Source of the DNA: Mycobacterium colombiense
GTDB lineage: Bacteria > Actinomycetota > Actinomycetes > Mycobacteriales > Mycobacteriaceae
NCBI RefSeq assembly: GCF_003284935.1
Contig: NZ_QMEV01000015.1
Coordinates: forward strand, 27,778 to 91,777
Length of the DNA stretch: 64,000 bases
Direction: 5' to 3'
The notes beneath the pieces are model-generated. The model saw only the letters and a program-made list of their open reading frames with translations. It had not been told where the DNA came from and searched no databases. Positions 8,310 through 16,452 of the stretch are shown one piece after another. A program made the translations under genes and the position numbers. The stretch's first letter is position 1, and every line of letters starts with the position of its first letter.

Positions 8310-9227
8310 TTACTTCGACGACGCTTTCGAGGCCGCCTTCTTGGCTGGAGCCTTCTTGGCGGCCGTCTTCTTCGCCGGGGCCTTCTTCGCCGCGGTCTTC
8401 TTGGCGGGCGCCTTTTTCGCGGGTGCCTTGCCGTTGCCCGAGCGCGCCTTGACGCTGGCCTCCAGCTTGGCCAGCAGGTCGGAGACGTCCTCGGTCTCGT
8501 CCAGCTCCTTCGGCTTCTCCTCGGTGGTAAACGCCTCTCCGCCTTCGAGTTTGGCTTGGACAAGCTCGTGCAGCTGCTCCTGGTAGTCGTCGTGGTAGCG
8601 GTCGGGATTGAACTCTTCGGCCATCGACTCCACCACCTGCCCGGCCATCTTGAGCTCGGCGGGCTTGACCTCGACCTTCTTGTCCAGGATCGGAAAGTCC
8701 GGGTCACGAATCTCGTCGGGCCACAACAGCGTGTGGATCACCATCACGTCGCGCTTGCCGAAGTCCTTGACCCGCAAGGCCGCCAGCCGGGTCTTGTTGC
8801 GCAGCGTGAAATGCACGATCGCCATCCGCTCGGTCTCCGCCAGCGTCTTGGCCAGCAGCACATAGGATTTCGACGACTTGGAGTCGGGCTCCAGGAAATA
8901 GCTGCGGTCGAACAACATCGGGTCCACGTCGCTGGCCGGCACGAACTCCAGCACCTCGATCTCGCGGCTGCGTTCCTCGGGCAGGGTGGCGATGTCGTCG
9001 TCGGTGATGATGACCATCTGGCCGTCGTCGGATTCGTAGGCGCGGGCGATGTCACGGAATTCGACGACTTCGCCGTCCACCTCGCACACGCGCTGGTATC
9101 GGATACGGCCGTTGTCCTTGGCGTGCACCTGATGGAATTTGATGTCGTGGTCCTGGGTGGCGCTGTACACCTTGACCGGGACGTTCACCAGCCCGAACGC
9201 GATGGAACCCTTCCAGATGGAGCGCAT
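8310..9227 (-). CDS. ku: Ku homodimeric DNA-end-binding protein of NHEJ, with lysine-rich tail
   Basis: This 305-residue bacterial Ku rings double-strand DNA ends and recruits LigD for non-homologous end joining. Residues 1 to about 250 are the Ku core beginning MRSIWKGSIAFGLVNVPVK. The start chosen is ATG 9227; upstream in-frame codons do not resemble Ku. The last 39 residues (267-305) are almost only Lys, Ala and Pro, in APAKK/TAAKK repeats with 15 lysines. From memory Mtb Ku is about 273 residues and lacks such a tail, while some other mycobacterial Ku proteins carry one. Lysine-rich tails of this kind bind DNA and can allow internal loading. Confidence 0.95.
   Translation of the reverse strand: MRSIWKGSIAFGLVNVPVKVYSATQDHDIKFHQVHAKDNGRIRYQRVCEVDGEVVEFRDIARAYESDDGQMVIITDDDIATLPEERSREIEVLEFVPASDVDPMLFDRSYFLEPDSKSSKSYVLLAKTLAETERMAIVHFTLRNKTRLAALRVKDFGKRDVMVIHTLLWPDEIRDPDFPILDKKVEVKPAELKMAGQVVESMAEEFNPDRYHDDYQEQLHELVQAKLEGGEAFTTEEKPKELDETEDVSDLLAKLEASVKARSGNGKAPAKKAPAKKTAAKKAPAKKTAAKKAPAKKAASKASSK
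8316..8430 (-). repeat. low-complexity repeat coding the Ku KAPAKK tail
   Basis: Repeating 15-30 bp units of GCCTTCTTGGCGG / GTCTTCTTCGCCG type (plus strand) encode the APAKK and TAAKK repeats at the Ku C-terminus. Such arrays change copy number by slippage, so tail length may differ between strains. Confidence 0.7.
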
Positions 9228-9322
9228 GCAAATCAGTATGCCCGGAGGGCCCAGGGCAAAACAGCACGACGGGGCTACGACCTTGGGCGGTTCGACGGGT
9301 TTGCGCGGCCCCGGGTTGCGCC

Positions 9323-10231
9323 CTAGCGGCGCGAAGCGGCGTCCAGCGCAGCCCGATCCGGCAGGTCGGCTCCCGCGCGGCCGACGGTGAGCGCCGCGCA
9401 CGTGCTCGCCACCTCGAGTGCCGCCGTCAGCGTGCCCACGTCGATCCCCTGCAGCGCGGTGCGCCGGTCGCCGCCCAACGATCCCGATTCCCACAGCGCG
9501 TCGAGCAGGCCGGCCATGAAGGAGTCGCCGGCGCCGACCGTGTCGACCACGCGCGCCGCGCGCGTCGGCACCCGGGCGACCCCTGCCGCGCAGAAGGCCA
9601 CCGCGCCGCGGTCGGCCATCGTCACCGCCACGACGGCGGGACCCAACCGCAGCCAGGTCTGGGCGATCTGCTCGGGCGGGTGCGCGGGATCGATCCAGCG
9701 CAGGTCCTCCTCGCTGACCTTGACGATGTCGCTGCGTTCGATGAGGTGCTCGATGCGCGCGACGGCCTGCTCCCGCTCGGCGATCAGCGACGGCCGCACG
9801 TTGGGATCGAACGTGACCGTGGCCGAGACGCGGTAGGCATCGATCAGCGCCGCCACCGCCAGGCAGCCCGGATCCTGCACGGCGGCAATCGATCCGGTAT
9901 GGACGAACAGCGGCGGCGTGACGGGCGGCGTTCCGGAGAGCCGCCAGTCCAGATCGAACACGTAGTCGGCCGAGCCGTCTTCGGCGATCGTCGACCGCGC
10001 GGTCGCCGTGCGCTGCGCCGCCGCGCTATCCGAAAGCAGTTGCACGCCAGACGATTCCACGTAGTCGGCGATGCGTCGGCCGTATGCGTCGTCGGCGATG
10101 GAGGTCAGGAAGTCGACCTCGCGGCCCAGCCGGGCGAGCCCCACGGCGACGTTGAGCGGGCTGCCGCCGACGTGCTCGGCGCTGTCAACGATGTCGATCA
10201 GCGACTCGCCGATGACCAGCGCGCGGGTCAT
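9323..10231 (-). CDS. PfkB-family sugar/polyol kinase (fructokinase or xylulokinase-like)
   Basis: A 302-residue ribokinase/PfkB-type kinase. The substrate-side motif GGSPLNVA lies at residues 22-29, DPNVRP at 142-147, and the ATP/anion-hole signature DTVGAGDSF at 230-238 with the catalytic Asp at 236. It phosphorylates a sugar. As the last gene of the polyol operon (4-bp overlap with the dehydrogenase upstream) its likely substrate is the ketose made by the dehydrogenases, for example fructose from mannitol. Exact specificity is not readable from sequence. Confidence 0.85.
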   Translation of the reverse strand: MTRALVIGESLIDIVDSAEHVGGSPLNVAVGLARLGREVDFLTSIADDAYGRRIADYVESSGVQLLSDSAAAQRTATARSTIAEDGSADYVFDLDWRLSGTPPVTPPLFVHTGSIAAVQDPGCLAVAALIDAYRVSATVTFDPNVRPSLIAEREQAVARIEHLIERSDIVKVSEEDLRWIDPAHPPEQIAQTWLRLGPAVVAVTMADRGAVAFCAAGVARVPTRAARVVDTVGAGDSFMAGLLDALWESGSLGGDRRTALQGIDVGTLTAALEVASTCAALTVGRAGADLPDRAALDAASRR

Positions 10232-11640
10232 CGCACCAAGGCCTCCAGCGTCGCGCGGGCGCCCTTGTGGTGCAGCGAGTCCAGCGCCCAGTTATACGCC
10301 TGGACGAAGCGCGGCTGGTGCGCCAAATCGCCGAACACGGCGGCGATTTCGATGAACGCCGTGGGGTTCTCGTACTGCGAGCGCGCGATCGGGATCAACG
10401 AATCCGCCAGCTGATCCACCACCTCGTAGGGTTTGCCCCATTCGTCGGTGCCCTCGGCGTAACGAGCCCAGCTCGCCACCACCGCGGCCGCCACCCGGAC
10501 CGGGCCGTCGCTGGCCAGGTTGTCGCAGATCACCGGGATCAGCCATTTCGGAATGCGATCCGACGAGTAGGCGCACAGCCGCGCCACGGTGTCGCGCACG
10601 CCCGGGTTGGAGAACCGCTCGACCAGCGTGCGGGTGTAGTCGTGCAGGTCGATTCCGGGCACCGGGGGCAGCGTCGGGATGGCCTCGGATTCGAAATAGG
10701 CGAGCAGGAATTCGGCGAACAACGGATCGCTCGCGGCCTCGTGAACGAACGTGAAGCCGCACAGATGAGCGAAGTAGGCCAGGCACTGATGCCCGGCGTT
10801 GAGCAGTCGCAGCTTCATCAGCTCGTACGGGGCGACATCGTCGACCAGCAGCACGCCCGCCTTTTCCAGCGGTGGCCTGCCGTCGGCGAAATCATCCTCG
10901 AGCACCCAGGCGGTGAACGGCTCGGCCACCACCGGCCACCGGTCGTTGATGCCGAAGTCGCGGCGTACCTCCGCCGCCATCTGCAGGGTCGTGGCCGGGG
11001 TGATCCGGTCGACCATCGAACTCGGGAACCGGGCCCGCTCGTCGATCCACTGTGCCAGCGTGGGGTCCCGGCTTTCGGCGTTCGCCAGGACGGCCCGCCG
11101 CGCGATCTCACCGTTGTTCTCGATGTTGTCGCACGACACGATCGTCGGCGCGGCCAGCCCGCGCCGCCGCCGCCGGTCCAGCGCCTCCACGATCAACGCG
11201 AAGGCGGGCCCGTCCGGGTCGCGATAGCCGCCCTCGGTGATGGTCAGCGAAATGATCCGGGTGGCCGGTGCCGCAAGCACTTCGGCCGCCGGCTCCGGAT
11301 CGTCGGGGGCGTAGTGGTAGTCGATGATCGAGCCGATCACGTGGGCGTCCCGGCTGCCGTCGGGCTTTTCCAGGATCAGCGTGTAGAGCCCGTCCTGATC
11401 GGTGAGCACATCCCGCATCGTCCAATCGGCCGGCATCACCCCGACCCCGCAGATGCCCCACTCGCGCGCCAGGCCCTGCTGCAACAGCAGGTTGAGGTAC
11501 GCGGCCTGATGCGCGCGGTGAAAATGGCCGGCGCCGATATGCGCGATGCCGACCGTCACGGCGCGGCGGTCATAGGTCGGCGCCTCGACCGGCAGCGTCG
11601 GGAGCGTCGCATTGTTCAGATCGATTCCGCCAGCCTCCAT
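10228..11640 (-). CDS. mannitol/polyol 2-dehydrogenase family protein, copy A
   Basis: A 470-residue member of the long-chain mannitol dehydrogenase family, which oxidises mannitol, arabinitol or related polyols (or uronates) to ketoses with NAD. The nucleotide-binding segment HIGAGHFHRAHQ is at residues 34-45; the catalytic lysine with its partners is K276, N281 and H284 in ELMKLRLLNAGHQ. It is paralogous to the protein encoded at 12529-14055 and overlaps the PfkB kinase by 4 bp, so both are probably translated together. Substrate specificity is open. Confidence 0.87.
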   Translation of the reverse strand: MEAGGIDLNNATLPTLPVEAPTYDRRAVTVGIAHIGAGHFHRAHQAAYLNLLLQQGLAREWGICGVGVMPADWTMRDVLTDQDGLYTLILEKPDGSRDAHVIGSIIDYHYAPDDPEPAAEVLAAPATRIISLTITEGGYRDPDGPAFALIVEALDRRRRRGLAAPTIVSCDNIENNGEIARRAVLANAESRDPTLAQWIDERARFPSSMVDRITPATTLQMAAEVRRDFGINDRWPVVAEPFTAWVLEDDFADGRPPLEKAGVLLVDDVAPYELMKLRLLNAGHQCLAYFAHLCGFTFVHEAASDPLFAEFLLAYFESEAIPTLPPVPGIDLHDYTRTLVERFSNPGVRDTVARLCAYSSDRIPKWLIPVICDNLASDGPVRVAAAVVASWARYAEGTDEWGKPYEVVDQLADSLIPIARSQYENPTAFIEIAAVFGDLAHQPRFVQAYNWALDSLHHKGARATLEALVR

Positions 11641-11674
11641 TGGCCAACTCCTCCCCGGGTCGGCGCCCGGATCG

Positions 11675-12532
11675 TCACCGGGCTACCGAACCTCCACTCG
11701 GCGAGGCCGATAACAGCAGGGCATCGGCGACAGCGCGCCACGAATCGGTTATCGCGACCGCACCGGCCTCGGTCAATTCCTCACGGCGGCAATCCCGTTC
11801 GTCGGGTGGCACGAACATCAGGTTGCCGATGGTGGCGTAGCCGGCCGCGACCGCCGACGTCACGCCGGCCACGGAGTCCTCGATGGCCAGCCCTTGCTCG
11901 GGCGCGACGCCCAGTACCTGGCCGCAATGCAGGTAGACCGCCGGATCGGGCTTGCTCGTCGGCACCGGAAGGGAGTCCTCCGCGCTGAACGTCACCGCTT
12001 CCGGGAGGAGCGCGTCGAGACCGGTGGCGGTGAAGCAGGCACGCAGCCGCTTGGTGGCGCTGGAGCTCACGGCCGCCAGCGCGTAGCGCGTTGCGAGTTC
12101 TCGCAACGGCTCCAGCACCTGCGGATCGGGAGTCAGCGTGACGGCCAGATGCGCGGTGACCCGTTCGCGTTCCTCGCCCACCCACTGTTCGAGTTCGGCG
12201 GCGGACAACGCGTGGCCGCCCGCGAGGTCGCCGGCCGTGGCGATCACCGCCGCGGGACGGCCCTGGGCCAGCGTCTGCTCGAGCGGCACTTCGCACTGCA
12301 CCGCCAGGTCCAGCGCCGTGGTGCGGAAGTTTTTCCCGACGGCTCGCTTGCGCAGCTCCTCGGAGCTGAGCGGCGCGGTCACGCCGAACCTGGCCAGGAA
12401 GCGGTTGGTCACCTCAGTAGAGGCGTCGAACGCCGGCCTCTCCGACCCGAACAGGTTGTCGTCGGCGTCGCACAGCAACGTGGTGATGGGCGCCGGGTCG
12501 AAGGCGCGCACAAAGGTCAACCCGCCGTTCAT
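11675..12532 (-). CDS. HAD-superfamily phosphatase (beta-phosphoglucomutase/polyol-phosphatase-like)
   Basis: A 285-residue haloacid-dehalogenase-type hydrolase. Motif I is DADDN (D22 nucleophile, D24), motif II the serine in LAAVSSSA, motif III the lysine of TSKPDP and motif IV the acidic pair in AIEDSVAG. A helical cap lies between motifs I and II, as in the subclass that acts on small sugar phosphates. Motif I is unusual in having DxDDN in place of the common DxDGT. It overlaps the upstream polyol dehydrogenase by 4 bp (ATGA), so it belongs to the same operon, probably removing phosphate from a sugar or polyol phosphate. That substrate is inferred from context. Confidence 0.82.
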   Translation of the reverse strand: MNGGLTFVRAFDPAPITTLLCDADDNLFGSERPAFDASTEVTNRFLARFGVTAPLSSEELRKRAVGKNFRTTALDLAVQCEVPLEQTLAQGRPAAVIATAGDLAGGHALSAAELEQWVGEERERVTAHLAVTLTPDPQVLEPLRELATRYALAAVSSSATKRLRACFTATGLDALLPEAVTFSAEDSLPVPTSKPDPAVYLHCGQVLGVAPEQGLAIEDSVAGVTSAVAAGYATIGNLMFVPPDERDCRREELTEAGAVAITDSWRAVADALLLSASPSGGSVAR

Positions 12533-14055
12533 CGCGACACCAACTCCCGCTCGTCATTGCGCATCGCGTCGCGCAGCGTGGGCACCACGCCGCGCACGTC
12601 GATATCGGCGATCATCGCGCCCAGGCGCTGGGAAAACCCGGGAACCGCGCGCACCTCGGCGAACATCTCGTGCCCCAGGAGCGGATCCGGGTTGCTGCGT
12701 GCCATGTTGGCCAACCTAGCGACCGGAATGGCCTGCGAGTCTTCCAGGCGCAGCTTGCGCCCGTTGAGGTCGTGGCCGCGCATGTACCGGGCCCATCCGG
12801 CGACCGCCAACGTCAGCAGCGTGTGCGGCCTGCCCTGCGCGATGGCCTCCTGCAGCGAGGGCAGCACGAACGTCGCGATCTTGCTGGTTCCCCGCCGGGC
12901 CAGGCGCGCGAGTTGGTCACTCATGCGGGGGTTGCTGAGCCGAGTCAACAAGGTGCCCCGGTACTCGGGGGTGTTCATGCCGGGCACTGCGGGCAGCAGC
13001 GGCTGAATCTCGTCGCGCAGGAGCTTCTCGACGTAGTCGAAGATGATGCGGTCGCGCATCGCCTCGTCGGTGCGCTGATAGCCGGCCAGGATGGCCAGGC
13101 ATGCGAGCGCGATATGGGTTCCGTTGAGAAGACGGGTCTTGATCAGCTTGTGGTCGCGGACGTCGGTGACGAATTCGGCGCCGACCTCGTCGAGCGGCGG
13201 CCGCCCATTGCTGAAGGAATCCTCGATCACCCACTGGCGATGCGGCTCGGTCACCACCGGCCATTTGTCGGCCACGCCGAACGTCTGCTCGACGAATGTG
13301 CGCTCCGACTTGGTGGTCTGCGGGGTGATGCGATCGACCATGGTCGACGGGAACGCGACGTGCGTGTCGATCCAGCGGGCGAGCCCGGGGTCCTTCAACG
13401 CGGCGAACGACACCAGCGCGGTCCTGGCCGGCTGGGTATCACCGGGAACGTTGTCGCAGCACAGCACGGTGAACGGGGCGACGCCGGCGCGGCGGCGCCG
13501 GTCGAGGGCTTCGGCCAGATATCCCCACGCGGTCGCGAAACTGTCGGGCGAGACGAGGTCGGCGCGCACGTCGGGGTGGTCGGCGTCGAACTCGTCGGTG
13601 ACCGGATTGAGGAAGTAGCCGTTGTCGGTGATGGTCAGGCTGACGATGCGGGTTTGGGGGTCTGCCAGCGCGGCGCGGACGGCCGCCCCGTCATTCGGTG
13701 CGTAATGCACGGAGCCGATCGAGCCGACGACGCGGGCGGTCTGGCGGTCGTGGCCGCGCTGCACCACCGTGTACAGCCCGTCCTGGGCCGACAGCAGGTG
13801 CTTGACGTCGGGGGAGTGCAGGCTGACGCTGGTCACGCCCCAGCGTCCCGAAATGCCCGAGCGGGCAAGGTCGTCGAAGTAGACGGCCTGGTGTGCGCGG
13901 TGAAAATTGCCCGCGCCGATGTGGACGACCCCTCGTCCGAGGGCCGACCGGTCGTAGGTGGGGATGTCGACACGTTGTGAATGCAGTTGAAGTGTCGCAT
14001 CGCTGAGGGGGACGCCGCTGTTTCGACGCCAGGGGGAGGGGATTACGTCAAACAT
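12529..14055 (-). CDS. mannitol/polyol 2-dehydrogenase family protein, copy B
   Basis: First gene of the polyol operon. From ATG 14055 it encodes 508 residues; an in-frame ATG at 14106 would add 17. The same frame stays open far into the antisense strand of ligD, but that extension has no family similarity. The cofactor segment HIGAGNFHRAHQ is at residues 45-56 and the catalytic set K306, N311, H314 sits in LIKTRLLNGTH. ITDNGYF and VLCCDNVPGD segments are typical of the mannitol dehydrogenase family. The operon order is dehydrogenase B, HAD phosphatase, dehydrogenase A, PfkB kinase, with 4-bp overlaps at two junctions. Confidence 0.87.
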   Translation of the reverse strand: MFDVIPSPWRRNSGVPLSDATLQLHSQRVDIPTYDRSALGRGVVHIGAGNFHRAHQAVYFDDLARSGISGRWGVTSVSLHSPDVKHLLSAQDGLYTVVQRGHDRQTARVVGSIGSVHYAPNDGAAVRAALADPQTRIVSLTITDNGYFLNPVTDEFDADHPDVRADLVSPDSFATAWGYLAEALDRRRRAGVAPFTVLCCDNVPGDTQPARTALVSFAALKDPGLARWIDTHVAFPSTMVDRITPQTTKSERTFVEQTFGVADKWPVVTEPHRQWVIEDSFSNGRPPLDEVGAEFVTDVRDHKLIKTRLLNGTHIALACLAILAGYQRTDEAMRDRIIFDYVEKLLRDEIQPLLPAVPGMNTPEYRGTLLTRLSNPRMSDQLARLARRGTSKIATFVLPSLQEAIAQGRPHTLLTLAVAGWARYMRGHDLNGRKLRLEDSQAIPVARLANMARSNPDPLLGHEMFAEVRAVPGFSQRLGAMIADIDVRGVVPTLRDAMRNDERELVSR

Positions 14056-14105
14056 TGTGTGTCTGTGCCCCCGCGGGCTCGACGATCTAACCCGTTCGTT
14101 AGTCA

Positions 14106-14131
14106 TGTCACAAAAAAAATCGGCTGTGACA
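14106..14131. promoter_or_regulatory. inverted repeat, candidate operator between the polyol operon and ligD
   Basis: TGTCACA (14106-14112) and TGTGACA (14125-14131) are perfect 7-bp inverted arms separated by 12 bp that include an A-tract. The element lies in the A/T-rich 129-bp divergent spacer, 51 bp upstream of the chosen polyol operon start and 54 bp upstream of ligD. No regulator gene is adjacent. The binding protein is unknown. Confidence 0.45.
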
Positions 14132-14184
14132 CGATTAGTCGTGGTCAAAACGGTTAACACGCGCGAAACGCGTAGGTTGACAAC

Positions 14185-16452
14185 ATGGCACCGCGGCTGA
14201 AACTGACCAACGCCGAGAAGGTGCTCTATCCGGTCACCGGCACCACCAAGGGCGAAATCTTCGACTACTACACGCGCATCGCCGAGGTGATGATCCCGCA
14301 TATCGCCGGCCGTCCGGCCACGCGCAAACGCTGGCCCAACGGGGTCGACGAAGAGTCCTTCTTCGAAAAGCAATTGGCCGCATCGGCACCCGACTGGCTG
14401 CCGCGGGCCAGCGTGACCCATCGATCCGGAACGACGACGTATCCGATCATCGACAGCCCCACCGGTCTGGCCTGGATCGCCCAACAGGCCGCGCTGGAGG
14501 TCCACGTTCCGCAGTGGCGCTTCGTCGCCGAGTGGACCCGCAGCCGGGCCGAGGAATTGAAGCCCGGACCGGCGACCCGCCTGGTGTTCGACCTCGATCC
14601 CGGTGAAGGCGTCACGATGGCCCAGCTGGCCGAGGTGGCGCACGCCGTCCGCGAACTGATCACCGCGATCGGACTGACCACCTACCCGCTCACCAGCGGC
14701 AGCAAGGGCCTGCATCTGTACACCCCGCTTGCCGAGCCGGTGAGCAGCAAGGGCGCCACGGTATTGGCCAAACGCGTTGCGCAACAACTGGAAAAGACGA
14801 TGCCGAACCTGGTGACGTCGACCATGACCAAGAGCCTGCGGGCCGGAAAGATCTTTCTGGACTGGAGTCAGAACAACGGCTCCAAGACGACCATCGCGCC
14901 CTACTCGCTGCGCGGACGCGAACACCCCACCGTCGCGGCGCCGCGCACCTGGGCGGAACTCGACGACCCCTCGCTGCGCCAGCTGCGCTATGACGAGGTG
15001 CTGGAGCGGGTGGCCCGCGACGGCGACCTGCTGGCGCCGCTGGACGAGGATGCGCCCATCCCGGATCGGTTGACGGAATACCGCAGCATGCGCGACTCGT
15101 CGAAAACCCCCGAGCCGGTTCCCGTATCGAAACCCGCTGTCGGACAAGGCAATAGCTTCGTCATTCAAGAACATCACGCCCGGCGGCTGCACTACGACTT
15201 CCGGTTGGAACGAGACGGCGTCCTGGTGTCCTGGGCCGTCCCGAAGAACCTGCCCGACACCACCGCGGTGAATCACCTGGCCGTCCACACCGAGGATCAT
15301 CCGTTGGAATACGGCGGGTTCGAAGGCATCATCCCCAAGGGGGAGTACGGCGCGGGGAAGGTGGTCATCTGGGACTCGGGAACCTACGAGGCCGAAAAGT
15401 TCGATGACACCGCCGAAAAGGGCGAGGTGATCGTCAATCTGTACGGCAGCAAGATTTCCGGTCGCTATGCCCTGATCCAAACCAGCGGTAACCAGTGGCT
15501 GGCGCACCGGATGAAGGACCAGAAGGTTTTCGAGTTCGACACGATCGTCCCCATGCTGGCCACGCATGGCTCGGTGACGGCGCTCAAGGCGAGCCAGTGG
15601 GCGTTCGAAGGCAAATGGGACGGCTACCGGCTGTTGGTCGAGGCCGACCACGGCGCTTTGCGGGTGCGCTCGCGCCGCGGCCGAGAGGTCACCCGGGAAT
15701 ACCCCGAATTGGAGTCGCTGGCAACCGATCTCGCCGAGCACCACGTGGTCCTCGATGGCGAGGCCGTGGTCTTGGACGGTTCGGGCGTGCCGAACTTTCA
15801 CGAGATGCAAAACCGCGGCCGGGGCTCGCGCGTCGAGTTCTGGGCGTTCGACGTGCTCTACCTCGACGGCCGCTCGCTGCTGCGGGCCCGCTACTCGGAC
15901 CGGCGAAAGGTGCTGGAAATGCTCTCCGCCGGCAGCGATCTCATCGTGCCCGAACTGCTGCCCGGAGACGGTGCGCAGGCGCTGGAGCACTCCGGCAAGC
16001 GCGGCTGGGAGGGGGTGATCGCCAAGCGTCGCGACTCCACCTATCAGCCCGGCCGCCGTTCGTCGTCGTGGATCAAGGACAAGCACTGGAACACCCAGGA
16101 AGTCGTGATCGGCGGCTGGAAGGCCGGGGAAGGCGGACGCAGCAGCGGCATCGGCTCGCTGCTGATGGGCATCCCCACCGGCGACGGCCTGCGCTTCGCG
16201 GGGCGCGTCGGCACCGGGTTCACCGAACGCGACCTGGCCAACCTGAAGAAGACGCTGGCGCCGCTGCACACCGATGAATCCCCGTTCCACCCCCCGCTAC
16301 CCCGCAGCGAAGCGCGCGGCGTGACGTACGTGGAGCCGGTCCTGGTGGGTGAGGTGCGCTACAGCGAGTGGACCCCGGATAACCGGTTGCGCCAATCGAG
16401 TTGGCGGGGACTGCGCCCGGACAAGGAGGCAAGTGAGGTGGTACGCGAGTGA
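14185..16452 (+). CDS. ligD: ATP-dependent multifunctional DNA ligase LigD
   Basis: The central NHEJ enzyme, 755 residues with the mycobacterial domain order POL-PE-LIG. The primase-polymerase domain (about 1-300) has the metal-binding aspartates D136 and D138 in VFDLDPGEG. The phosphoesterase domain (about 320-450) contains HHARRLHYDFRLERDG and AVPKNLP. The ligase domain (about 455-755) has the adenylated lysine K477 in EGKWDGYR, followed by LDGEAVV and the OB-fold SSWIKDKHW. It repairs breaks together with Ku, here encoded about 5 kb away on the other strand rather than next door. The stop overlaps the next gene by 4 bp. It corresponds to Mtb Rv0938. Confidence 0.97.
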   Translation: MAPRLKLTNAEKVLYPVTGTTKGEIFDYYTRIAEVMIPHIAGRPATRKRWPNGVDEESFFEKQLAASAPDWLPRASVTHRSGTTTYPIIDSPTGLAWIAQQAALEVHVPQWRFVAEWTRSRAEELKPGPATRLVFDLDPGEGVTMAQLAEVAHAVRELITAIGLTTYPLTSGSKGLHLYTPLAEPVSSKGATVLAKRVAQQLEKTMPNLVTSTMTKSLRAGKIFLDWSQNNGSKTTIAPYSLRGREHPTVAAPRTWAELDDPSLRQLRYDEVLERVARDGDLLAPLDEDAPIPDRLTEYRSMRDSSKTPEPVPVSKPAVGQGNSFVIQEHHARRLHYDFRLERDGVLVSWAVPKNLPDTTAVNHLAVHTEDHPLEYGGFEGIIPKGEYGAGKVVIWDSGTYEAEKFDDTAEKGEVIVNLYGSKISGRYALIQTSGNQWLAHRMKDQKVFEFDTIVPMLATHGSVTALKASQWAFEGKWDGYRLLVEADHGALRVRSRRGREVTREYPELESLATDLAEHHVVLDGEAVVLDGSGVPNFHEMQNRGRGSRVEFWAFDVLYLDGRSLLRARYSDRRKVLEMLSAGSDLIVPELLPGDGAQALEHSGKRGWEGVIAKRRDSTYQPGRRSSSWIKDKHWNTQEVVIGGWKAGEGGRSSGIGSLLMGIPTGDGLRFAGRVGTGFTERDLANLKKTLAPLHTDESPFHPPLPRSEARGVTYVEPVLVGEVRYSEWTPDNRLRQSSWRGLRPDKEASEVVRE

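Noticed and set aside
8303..8420. Frameshift in the Ku tail suspected from its low complexity
   Set aside because: The reading frame stays open and codes consistent APAKK/TAAKK units to a normal stop; similar tails are known in other mycobacterial Ku proteins.
14056..16290. Open frame continuing the minus-strand polyol dehydrogenase upstream across ligD for over 700 codons
   Set aside because: It is antisense to ligD, with an Arg/Gln/His-rich translation and no family similarity; high G+C leaves antisense frames open. The dehydrogenase homology starts near 14055.
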